Below the pieces are notes generated by a model. It worked only from the letters and a program-made list of their open reading frames with translations, did not search any database and was not told the origin of the DNA. A program made the translations under genes and the position numbers. From Planctomycetota bacterium (GTDB lineage: Bacteria > Planctomycetota > SZUA-567 > H5-PLA8), in NCBI GenBank assembly GCA_026184295.1, contig JAHCJK010000051.1, positions 1 through 33,390 on the forward strand: 33,390 bases of DNA. The letters are read 5' to 3'. Each line of letters starts with the position of its first letter. Position 1 is the first letter of the stretch. This document shows, piece by piece, positions 21,582-28,984 of this stretch.

Positions 21582-23063
21582 GTGAGCGAGGTCTTTCGCG
21601 AACCGCCCGTCGAGGACGTGCGCGCGCTGCTGGGCGCGATGGTGGGGCGGCGCGTGGCCGTCGTCGGCGACGCGATGCTCGACGCGTACCTGATGGGCAG
21701 CGTGGCGCGCATCTCGCCCGAGGCTCCCGTGCCGGTCTTTCAGGTGCAGCACGAGGAACGCTACCTCGGCGGCGCGGCGAACGTGGCCAAGTGCCTCGTG
21801 GCGCTGGGCGCGCGCGTGCGACTCTGTTCGTGCGTGGGATACGACTCGGACGGCGAGGTCTTCCTGAACGAAGCGCGCGGCCTGCGCATCGACGTCTCGG
21901 GCGTGGTGCGCGACAAGGCGCGCCCGACGACGCTGAAGAGCCGCGTCGTGGCCAAGCACCAGCAGATGCTGCGCATCGACCGCGAACAGGCTTTGCCGCT
22001 GGACGCCCGCCTGGAAAAGAAGCTGATCGCGAAAGTGCGCGCGGCCGTGGCCTGGGCGGAGGTCGTGATCCTGTCCGACTACAGCAAGGGCGTGCTGACC
22101 GGGAAGCTCTGCCGCGCGGCCCTGGCCGCCGCCGGGCGCAAGCCCGTCGTCGTCGATCCCAAAGAGTATTCGTGGTGGAATTACCGCGGCGCGACGGTGC
22201 TGAAGCCCAACAGCCGCGACGCGCGCGCGTTCACCGGCGCGCATGCCGAGGAAGCCGCGGGCGCGGAGCGCGTCGCGCGCGGCATCCTTAAAAAGGTCGG
22301 CGTGAAGAACGTGCTGCTCACGCGCGGCGAACACGGCATGTCGCTGGCCTCGAAGGGCGGCGGCGTGGTCCACTTCCACTCGCGGCCGCGCGAAGTCTTC
22401 GACGTCACCGGCGCGGGCGACGTGGTGATCTCCACGCTGGCGCTGGGCATGGCGGCGGGCGCGGACGTGCCGAGCGCGGCCTGGCTGGCCAACGTCGCGG
22501 CGGGCGTGAAGGTCGGGAAGTTCGGCACCGCGACCGTGAGCGACCAGGAGATTCTCGAGGCGCTGGGCGGCGCGGACGCGCCGCCGGACTTCGAGCGCAA
22601 GGTGATGAGCCGCTCCGGCGCGGCCTCGTTCGCGGCCTCGCTGCGCAAGCGCGGCAAGAAGGTCGTCTTCACCAACGGCTGCTTCGACATTCTGCACTTC
22701 GGCCACGTCAGCTACCTGGAACGTTCGCGGCGGCTGGGCGACGCGCTGGTGGTGGGGATCAACTCCGACGCGAGCGTGCGCCGCCTGAAGGGCGAAGGGC
22801 GGCCCGTGCAGCACGAACTCGACCGTGCGCGCATCCTGGCCTCCCAGGCGTGCATCGATGCCGTGGTCGTCTTCGACGAAGACACGCCCCGGGACCTGAT
22901 CAAGGCCGTGCGCCCGGACCTGCTCTGCAAGGGCGCGGACTACAAGCACAAGCGCGCCGTCGTCGGCTGGGACATGGTGGAAGGGTGGGGCGGGCGCGTG
23001 GTGCTGGTGGAACTGATCGAGGGCCGCTCGACGACGGGCCTGTTGAAAAAAGCGGCCAAGTGA
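21582..23063 (+). CDS. hldE: Bifunctional heptose-7-phosphate kinase / heptose-1-phosphate adenylyltransferase
   Basis: The 493-residue product starts with GTG directly after the hldD stop. Residues 1-320 are a PfkB-type sugar kinase (VVGDAMLDAYLMG, YLGGAANVAKCL, and DVTGAGD at 274-280 with catalytic D280). Residues about 358-493 are a nucleotidyltransferase: TNGCFDILHFGH (364-375) with the HxGH motif (H372, H375) and a later GRSTTGLL. This two-domain order is that of HldE (RfaE), which phosphorylates D-glycero-D-manno-heptose 7-phosphate at C1 and, after GmhB removes the 7-phosphate, adds AMP to make ADP-heptose. Together with HldD it gives the last steps of ADP-heptose synthesis. GmhA and GmhB are not in the window. 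Confidence 0.93.
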   Translation: MSEVFREPPVEDVRALLGAMVGRRVAVVGDAMLDAYLMGSVARISPEAPVPVFQVQHEERYLGGAANVAKCLVALGARVRLCSCVGYDSDGEVFLNEARGLRIDVSGVVRDKARPTTLKSRVVAKHQQMLRIDREQALPLDARLEKKLIAKVRAAVAWAEVVILSDYSKGVLTGKLCRAALAAAGRKPVVVDPKEYSWWNYRGATVLKPNSRDARAFTGAHAEEAAGAERVARGILKKVGVKNVLLTRGEHGMSLASKGGGVVHFHSRPREVFDVTGAGDVVISTLALGMAAGADVPSAAWLANVAAGVKVGKFGTATVSDQEILEALGGADAPPDFERKVMSRSGAASFAASLRKRGKKVVFTNGCFDILHFGHVSYLERSRRLGDALVVGINSDASVRRLKGEGRPVQHELDRARILASQACIDAVVVFDEDTPRDLIKAVRPDLLCKGADYKHKRAVVGWDMVEGWGGRVVLVELIEGRSTTGLLKKAAK

Positions 23064-23066
23064 CCG

Positions 23067-23633
23067 ATGCCCGCGCGCGAAGAGACCCAGCTCGTCCGCT
23101 TTGAAATCGTCCCCGAGGACCTCGCGGCCTTTCAGATGCGCCTGATGCGCGCCTCGCCGAAGTTGCTGCGCCAGAAAATCCTGGGCCTGGCCGGCCTGCC
23201 GCTGGTGGTCATCGCCGGCTGGTGGTGGTACGTGCGCACGTCCGAGGACCCCGCGGCCACGGCGCAGAAGCTCTGGTGGATCATGCTGCTGGTGCCCTTT
23301 CACGTGGCGATGTTTCCGCGGCGCTGGCGCGGCGGACTGGAACGCCTGCGCGAACGGCTGGTAAAGGACTTTCAAAAGAGCCCGCTGCTGGGCAAGCGCA
23401 AGGTGACGGTGACCGAGGGCGAAATCCGCGAGCACAATCCGGTGCAGGAAGTCGCGGCGCCGTGGGACAAGGTTCTGCGGGTGGAACGCGCGGACGAGCG
23501 CGCCTTTGTCTACCTGAGCGAGAAGGCCGCGATCATCGTGCCGCAGCGCGCGTTCGAGACGCCCGAGGCCTTCGTGGCGTTCGCGGAAGACCTGCAGGAA
23601 AAGTGGAACCGCAGGCGCTCCGCCTCGGCGTAG
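23067..23633 (+). CDS. YcxB-like membrane protein
   Basis: The start is ATG 23067, 3 nt after hldE, so it is probably the third gene of the operon. The 188-residue product has a soluble N-terminal segment and two membrane helices at about 40-57 and 69-84 (GLPLVVIAGWWWYV and WWIMLLVPFHVAMF). A basic stretch follows, then a C-terminal beta domain with VTVTEGEIREHN, a W(D)KVLRVE strand and the diagnostic YLSEKAAIIVPQRAF. That last pattern is typical of YcxB-like C-terminal domains, whose function is unknown. A link to heptose or LPS synthesis is suggested only by position. Confidence 0.75.
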   Translation: MPAREETQLVRFEIVPEDLAAFQMRLMRASPKLLRQKILGLAGLPLVVIAGWWWYVRTSEDPAATAQKLWWIMLLVPFHVAMFPRRWRGGLERLRERLVKDFQKSPLLGKRKVTVTEGEIREHNPVQEVAAPWDKVLRVERADERAFVYLSEKAAIIVPQRAFETPEAFVAFAEDLQEKWNRRRSASA

Positions 23634-24545
23634 CTACGCTTTCGCCGGTTCCGCGCCCATCAGCCCCAGCCCTTCGGCCACGTGCCCGTAGTAGGACGCC
23701 GTGGCCAGTCCGGTGACGCGCCGAACCTCCGCCGCGATCGCGTCCACCTCCGCGTCCTCCAGGCTCGAGACGATCGAGTACGCCGGGTTGCGCGCGACGG
23801 TGTAGACCTGCACGAGCTTGACCGTGCCGCCCTGCGCGCCGATCTCCTTCAGGCGGCCCGTGTACGCGGCGATCTCGTCCGGCGCGGGCCCCGCGCCGCG
23901 CACCTTCATGAAGCAGCTCTGGATCACCGTGGGCCGTTCCTTCGCGCAGGCGAGGATGTTCGCGAGGACGCGTTCGTACGGAAAGTCGGTGTGGTCGATC
24001 AGCTTGAAGTAGTCCGGCGTGCCCGCGTCGAGCTTGGCCCAGATTTCGCCCTGGTGCGCGTCGAGAAAGCGGAGCCCGTCGCGGACATCGGGGCGGTCGA
24101 AGCCGGTCGCGTTGGAAATGATCACGATCTTCGTCGCGGGAAAGCCGAGCGCTTCCTTCACGCGCACGGCCTCCCGCACCACCTGCGAGAAGTTGCGGAA
24201 GGTGGTCGGTTCGCCGTCGCCCGAGAAGGCGATGTCGTTGACGCGCTTTTTCTCGGCCGAAAGCGGAGCGAATTCGGGCTCGTTCCAGAGTGCTCCGCCG
24301 GGCAACAGGCCCGTCAGGACGGCCTGCAATTCGTCGAGCAGTTTCGCGAGCCCGACGAAGAGTTCCTGCGGCGTTTTGGTGCGGTCCACCTGGCAGTAGA
24401 TGCAGTCGAAGTTGCAGGCCTTGTCGGGATTCAGGTTGATCCCGACGGAAATCCCGTTCGAGCGGCGCGAGAGCACCGGGTAGACGTAGGTGTTTTCGCG
24501 GAAGGTGCGCGGGTGCGAGGACTCGCTGAGCGGGGCGCTGGCCAT
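23634..24545 (-). CDS. Radical SAM protein (related to the wyosine/TYW1-like group)
   Basis: The 303-residue product has a CxxxCxxC radical SAM cluster motif (C44, C48, C51 in CNFDCIYCQ), followed by the glycine-rich FSGDGEPT motif. The pattern of N-terminal YVYPVLSRRSNG and GINLNPDKACNFDCIYCQVDR is that of a broad bacterial radical SAM family that annotation pipelines often label wyosine-synthase-like; bacteria do not make wyosine, so the substrate is unknown. The 3' end abuts the convergent YcxB-like gene with no gap. The start is ATG 24545: a TACAAT box lies six bases upstream and no Shine-Dalgarno is seen. Confidence 0.85.
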   Translation of the reverse strand: MASAPLSESSHPRTFRENTYVYPVLSRRSNGISVGINLNPDKACNFDCIYCQVDRTKTPQELFVGLAKLLDELQAVLTGLLPGGALWNEPEFAPLSAEKKRVNDIAFSGDGEPTTFRNFSQVVREAVRVKEALGFPATKIVIISNATGFDRPDVRDGLRFLDAHQGEIWAKLDAGTPDYFKLIDHTDFPYERVLANILACAKERPTVIQSCFMKVRGAGPAPDEIAAYTGRLKEIGAQGGTVKLVQVYTVARNPAYSIVSSLEDAEVDAIAAEVRRVTGLATASYYGHVAEGLGLMGAEPAKA

Positions 24546-24551
24546 GCGGAT

Positions 24552-24579
24552 ATTGTACGCGCCCGCGCGCGCTTGCCGA
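24552..24579 (-). promoter_or_regulatory. Candidate promoter of the radical SAM gene giving a leaderless mRNA
   Basis: On the minus strand TCGGCA (complement of 24574-24579, 4/6 match), 16 bp, TACAAT (complement of 24552-24557, 5/6 match), six bases, then ATG 24545. The predicted start falls on the A of the ATG. It lies in the 45-bp gap downstream of the methyltransferase gene, so the radical SAM gene may be transcribed separately. Confidence 0.45.
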
Positions 24580-24590
24580 ATGCGATTTCT

Positions 24591-25517
24591 CTAGACGCGG
24601 CGGAACCAGAAACTGCCGCCCATGGCTTCGGCCTGCCCGTGCATCAGGGCCTTCAACCGGTCCGGGTGCGTGCCCTGGTGGTAATGCGATCCGTACATCA
24701 CTTCGAATTTGGGGTTGTCGATCAGCAGCGCGAGCAGCAGGTACTGTTCGGTCCAGTAGAAGTTGCGCTCCAACTGCCATTCGACGGGCATGGCCGCGGG
24801 CAGGTAGATGTCGTGCGCGTGGATGCAGACCTTGCGCGCGATCTTCGGCAGCAGCTTGAGGTAGATGTACAGGCAGTCGCTGCCGGTCTTGACCGTGTGC
24901 GTGGTGTCGATGAAGAGAAAGTCGCCGTCGCGTAGCGTGTCGTTGAAGAACTCGGGCTTGAACTCCTGGATCGGCTTTTTCTGAAACGTGGCGATGTGCT
25001 TGATGCCCGGCACCCAGGCGCGCGGATACGGCTCGATGCAGTGCAGTTCGCCCTTGCCGTTCTTTTCGATCGCCAGGCTGGCCACCATGGTGGAATAGCC
25101 GCAGCCGACTTCCACGATGCGTTCGGGCTTGAAGCGCCGGATCAGCGCGTAGTACGACATCGCGTCGGCGTCCATGAAGTACTTGTTCTTCCAGAAGAAT
25201 TCCTTCGGGTGGTCGCTGTCGCCGTCGCGCGGGGCCGAGAGTTCGGCGCCGAAGGGCACCAGTTCTTCCAGCAGCGCGAGCATGCGGTCGTAGTCCTTCT
25301 GGTCGAAGAGCCCAGTGTCGATGTACGGCGGATTGTGGGTCTTGTATTCCCAGGCGTTCTCGATCTCCTGCACGCTGGGGATGGTGGCGTAAAAATCGGC
25401 GGGCACGAGGTGAAAATCGTTCGCGTTGAAGGCGTTCTTGTACGGCGGTTTGCTCTTGCGGTATTTGCGAGCGGCCTTGCAGAACAGCCACAGGGCAAAG
25501 CGTTGGAACACGTTCAT
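24591..25517 (-). CDS. Class I SAM-dependent methyltransferase
   Basis: The 308-residue product (from ATG 25517) has a basic N-terminal segment, then a Rossmann-type methyltransferase core starting at IVEVGCGYSTM (the SAM-binding glycine motif). The acidic motif HCIEP and the later LFIDTTHTVK (motif after strand 4) follow. The layout matches the Methyltransf_24-type group found near polysaccharide and LPS genes. An N-terminal ~130-residue domain (FYATIPSVQEIENAWEY…) precedes the core. A GTG at 25535 would add six residues; GGAAG is about eleven bases before 25517. The substrate is unknown. It diverges from the GH88-like gene (163-bp gap), and the radical SAM gene follows on the same strand. 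Confidence 0.8.
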   Translation of the reverse strand: MNVFQRFALWLFCKAARKYRKSKPPYKNAFNANDFHLVPADFYATIPSVQEIENAWEYKTHNPPYIDTGLFDQKDYDRMLALLEELVPFGAELSAPRDGDSDHPKEFFWKNKYFMDADAMSYYALIRRFKPERIVEVGCGYSTMVASLAIEKNGKGELHCIEPYPRAWVPGIKHIATFQKKPIQEFKPEFFNDTLRDGDFLFIDTTHTVKTGSDCLYIYLKLLPKIARKVCIHAHDIYLPAAMPVEWQLERNFYWTEQYLLLALLIDNPKFEVMYGSHYHQGTHPDRLKALMHGQAEAMGGSFWFRRV

Positions 25518-25680
25518 GCGCGCGGGATCTTCCACGAAAAGGGGCGTTCGAAAGCGGCGCGTACTCTAGCGCAGGCGCGGGCTTTCCCGCAAGTGCGGCG
25601 GCGCCTTCGATTGCGGTCCGGCGCGCGGGCGTTACGCTGGTGCCTTCGTCCACGTCATAGACCGGGAGCCTGCACGCCGA

Positions 25681-27047
25681 TGCGCATCGACACGAACCTT
25701 CGTGCCCGCGACCTCGTTCCGTTTCTCAAACGCTTCTTCGCGCTGTCCGGAAAGAAGATCCTCGACCTGGAAAAGACCTGGGACCCGAAGAACGGGACCC
25801 CGGTCTTTACCGTCCAAGGCCGGTACACGACGCGCGGCTGGACCGAGTGGACGCAGGGCTTCCAGTACGGCTGCCAGATTCTTCAGTTCGAGGCCACGGG
25901 CGAGAAGCGCTTCCTGGAACTCGGCAAGGCCAACACGCGCGAGCGCATGGCCGTGCACGTCTCGCACATCGGCGTGCACGACCACGGCTTCAACAACGTC
26001 TCGACCTACGGAAACCTGCGCCGCCTGATGAACGCCGGGCGCATCAAGGAAGACCCCGGCGAGCGCGCCTTCTACGAGATGGCGCTGAAGGCCAGCGGCG
26101 CGGTGCAGGCCGCGCGCTGGACCAAGATTCGCACCGGCGGATACATTCATTCGTTCAACGGCGCGCATTCGCTCTTCAGCGACACGATCCGTTCGCTGCG
26201 GGCGCTGGCCGTCGCGTACAAACTCGGCCACGTGCTGATGGGCGAAAACGACGCGAAGTTCTGCCTGCTGGGCCGGCTGGTCGAGCACCTCGACGCGACG
26301 CTGGCCTACAACGTCTACTACGGCGAAGGGCGCGACGCCTACGACGTGCCGGGGCGCGTGGTCCACGAATCGATCTTCAATGTCGCCGACGGCAACTACC
26401 GCTGCCCGAGCACCCAGCAGGGCTACTCGGCCTTCTCGACCTGGACGCGCGGGCTCGCCTGGATTCTCACCGGCTGCGCCGAACAGCTCGAATTTCTCGC
26501 CACGCTCGGCGCGCAGGAACTCGGCGGCGCCTCCGCGAAGGCGAAGCTGCTCAAGCGCGTCGAACGCGCGGCCCGCGTGACGGCCGACTTCCTGATCGAG
26601 TACACCTGCGCCGACGGCATCCCCCTGTGGGACACCGGCGCGCCGGGGCTGGCGAAGATGGAAAACCTGTACGCGCGCAACTCGCAGCCGCGCAATCCGC
26701 ACGAACCCGTGGACAGTTCGGCCTCGTGCATCGCCGCGCAGGGCTACCTGCGGCTCGGCGCGTACCTGGCCAAGGCCGACCGCGCCGCGGCCGCGCGCTA
26801 CACGCAGGCGGGCCTGACGATGGCGCGCACGCTCTTCTCGCCGCCGTACCTCAGCGAGGACCCGCGCCACCAGGGGCTGATCCTGCATTCGATCTACCAC
26901 CGCCCGCGCGGCTGGGACTACGAACCCGAGAAGGGCCTGGCGCCGTACGGCGAATCCTCCCTGTGGGGCGATTATCACGCGATGGAACTGGCCGTGATGC
27001 TCCAGGCGCTCGCGCAGGGCAAGCGGCCGTTCCGCTTCTTCGACTGA
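25681..27047 (+). CDS. GH88-like (unsaturated uronyl hydrolase) alpha/alpha-barrel enzyme
   Basis: The 455-residue product is a six-hairpin alpha/alpha barrel. Motifs in order: GWTEWTQGFQYGCQIL (53-68), HDHGFNNVSTYGN (100-112) with an Asp at the place of a GH88 active-site acid, STWTRGLAWIL (253-263), PVDSSASCIAAQG (343-355) and a closing ESSLWGDYHAMEL (425-437). The last is a hallmark of GH88/GH105 hydrolases, which remove the unsaturated uronic acid left by polysaccharide lyases. No signal peptide is seen, so it should act in the cytoplasm on imported oligosaccharides. ATG 25681 is chosen by homology and GGGAG about eleven bases upstream; the frame opens far upstream as a shadow of the methyltransferase gene. 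The exact uronide is unknown. Confidence 0.78.
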
Positions 27048-27064
27048 TACCGATAACGGATCAG
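27044..27064. other. Small inverted repeat spanning two convergent stop codons
   Basis: CTGAT-a-CCG-ATAA-CGG-ATCAG folds as an 8-bp stem with one bulged A. It covers the TGA of the GH88-like gene and the TGA of the minus-strand GT2 gene. No T-run follows on either strand, so it is at best a weak bidirectional terminator. Confidence 0.3.
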
Positions 27065-27981
27065 GACGCGGCTTCGTCCAGGCCGGCGATGCGGCCTTCG
27101 GCGGTGCTGGCGTGGCGCAGGCCTTTGACCCAGGTCTCGGGCGACCCGAGCACCTTGCCCAGCGCGTACTTCGCGTTTCCGGAAAAGCGCTGCCAGCGCA
27201 GGCCCAGGCGCGCGCCCGCGCCGGCTTCGCCGCGTTCGTGCATGCGCCGCCCGGAGAGAATCCCCAGCCCGCGGTAGACGCCGCGCAGAAAGGCTTCGCT
27301 CTGCCGCGCCTTGGGCAGGAAGTGCCGCACGCGCGCGCGCGGCGCCCACAGGCCCTTCACGCCGGCCTCGAGCATCTGCAAAAGCACGGCGGTCTCTTCG
27401 CCGCGCATCTGCGTGTTCGCGTTGGGGCCCAACTTGGGATCGTAGGGGAAGCGGCGCTGTTCCTCCGCGCGGATCGCCAAATTCGCGCCGAACGGCAGGA
27501 AATTCGCCTTCATCTCCGATTCGGGACTCTCGGGCGGCATGCGCCGGACGGCGTAGGCGCTTTCGACGATCGGCATCACCCGCGGCAGCCATTCGGGCGG
27601 TTCGCCCTCGAACCACGGATCGATGGCCCCGCCGAAAATCGCCGCGTCCGGATGGCGCTGAAAGGCTGCGTCGTATTCGGCGATCCAGTCTTCGGCCACG
27701 AGCACGTCGTCGTCGGTATAGAGCAGGTACGCGCCGCGGGCTTCCTTCAGCACCAGGTTCAGCGCGTTCGATTTGCCGGGCTTCGGTTCGAAGAAATAGC
27801 GCAGCGGCAGGCGGTCCTTGTAGGCGCCGCAGGCGGCCTCGGTGGCGTCGGTGCTGTTGTTGTTGACGACGAGCAATTCCCACGCGGCGCCGCCGGGCAG
27901 GCGGAGTTTCGTCATCTGTTCCAGCGTCTGGCGGAGCAGGTCGCAGCGGTTCCACGTGCAGATGACGGCCGAAAAGCGCAT
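27061..27981 (-). CDS. Family 2 glycosyltransferase
   Basis: The 306-residue product begins FSAVICTWNRCDLLRQTL, the GT2 (GT-A fold) N-terminal strand. LLVVNNNSTD follows, and the nucleotide-sugar/metal site YTDDDVLV (DxD). A GEET segment lies in the acceptor region. The C-terminal third is basic and amphipathic (RGVYRGLGILSGRR), suggesting membrane association. Typical role: adding a sugar from a nucleotide-sugar donor to a lipid-linked or surface glycan. ATG 27981 has GGAG five bases upstream, and the gap from the preceding GT2 gene is 15 nt, so they are one operon. Donor and acceptor are unknown. Confidence 0.85.
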   Translation of the reverse strand: MRFSAVICTWNRCDLLRQTLEQMTKLRLPGGAAWELLVVNNNSTDATEAACGAYKDRLPLRYFFEPKPGKSNALNLVLKEARGAYLLYTDDDVLVAEDWIAEYDAAFQRHPDAAIFGGAIDPWFEGEPPEWLPRVMPIVESAYAVRRMPPESPESEMKANFLPFGANLAIRAEEQRRFPYDPKLGPNANTQMRGEETAVLLQMLEAGVKGLWAPRARVRHFLPKARQSEAFLRGVYRGLGILSGRRMHERGEAGAGARLGLRWQRFSGNAKYALGKVLGSPETWVKGLRHASTAEGRIAGLDEAAS

Positions 27982-27996
27982 CCGGTCTCCGGGCGT

Positions 27997-28965
27997 TCAG
28001 GATTGGGGCGGCATCGTACCGGGCGCGCGCGTCTGCGTCGATGTCCGTCCGCGCAGGTACTGCCAGGTGGCCAGCCAGCCGCCCTGCTGCTTCCAGCGCT
28101 TGATGCGGTGCTTCATCCAGCTCTTGCGGTTGCCCGAAACGACCGCGAAGCATTCGCTGACCTGGTGCCCGAAAATGCGGACGGGGTTGACCAGCAGCCG
28201 CCGCAGGATGCTGCCGAGCGGGAGCTTTTTCTTCATGAAGACGCGCGTGCGCCCCATGTCGATGCTCAGCCGCCGCAGGTACGCGTCTTCGAAGAAGCTC
28301 GCCGGAATCCAGTGCAGCCCCACGGCCTTGGGCGAATAGAAGACTTTGAAGCCCGCGTGCAGCGCGCGTTCGACGAAATCGATCTCTTCGCCGCCCAGCA
28401 TCGAGCCGGCCTTGCGCCCCAGGCCGGTGTGGAACGCGCCGACGGTCTCGGGGACCTTGCGCTTCATCGAAAAGTTGCCGCTGATGCAGTCGCCCGGGTT
28501 GGTGACGGCGCGGACCTCGTTTCCAAGGTCCTTCCACGAGAGTACCGATTCGAGCGCCGGGACGAGCCAGTCGGGGGGCTGCTTTTCCTCGAACCAGAGG
28601 CCGATCTTGCCGCCGACGATCTCCGCGCCGCGTTCGGCGTGGACCGCGAGGTGTTCGGCGAGCCATTCGGGTTCGACGGCGATGTCGTCGTCGAGGACGA
28701 AGAGGATGTCGCCCTTCGCTTCCTTGAGCGCGCGGTTGCGGGCGTGCGCGACGCCGGCGTTGGGTTCTTCCGCGGCGCGCAGCGGAAAGGGAAAGCCTTT
28801 CGCGGCCTCCGCGATCGCTGCGGCGGTGCCGTCGCTGCACGCGTTGGCGACGACGACGATCTCCAGCGTGTGCTCCGCGGGCACGCGCAGGCGCGCCAGC
28901 CGTTCGAGCGAACGCAGCAGCACGCCCTTGCGGTTGTGCGTGGGGATCATGATCGAAAGCAGCAC
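27997..28965 (-). CDS. Family 2 glycosyltransferase
   Basis: The 322-residue product starts VLLSIMIPTHNRKG, the GT2 N-terminal strand. EIVVVANACSDGT follows, and the DxD site FVLDDDIAVE. Later HWIPASFFEDAYLRRL and a basic C-terminal region (SWMKHRIKRWKQQGG) suggest binding to the membrane surface. GTG 28965 is chosen; a TTG at 29025 in frame would overlap the permease gene by 41 nt and adds a low-complexity Ala/Thr/Ser segment. It is similar in layout to the GT2 gene that follows it (15-nt gap), and lies 19 nt after the OPT-like permease gene, so all three are likely one transcript. The product sugar linkage is unknown. Confidence 0.83.
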   Translation of the reverse strand: MLLSIMIPTHNRKGVLLRSLERLARLRVPAEHTLEIVVVANACSDGTAAAIAEAAKGFPFPLRAAEEPNAGVAHARNRALKEAKGDILFVLDDDIAVEPEWLAEHLAVHAERGAEIVGGKIGLWFEEKQPPDWLVPALESVLSWKDLGNEVRAVTNPGDCISGNFSMKRKVPETVGAFHTGLGRKAGSMLGGEEIDFVERALHAGFKVFYSPKAVGLHWIPASFFEDAYLRRLSIDMGRTRVFMKKKLPLGSILRRLLVNPVRIFGHQVSECFAVVSGNRKSWMKHRIKRWKQQGGWLATWQYLRGRTSTQTRAPGTMPPQS

Positions 28966-28984
28966 GCGCGCGCTTGGCCTTTCT

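Noticed and set aside
20568..23435. Long minus-strand open frame opposite hldD and hldE
   Set aside because: It is a GC-driven shadow; hldD and hldE have intact catalytic motifs on the plus strand.
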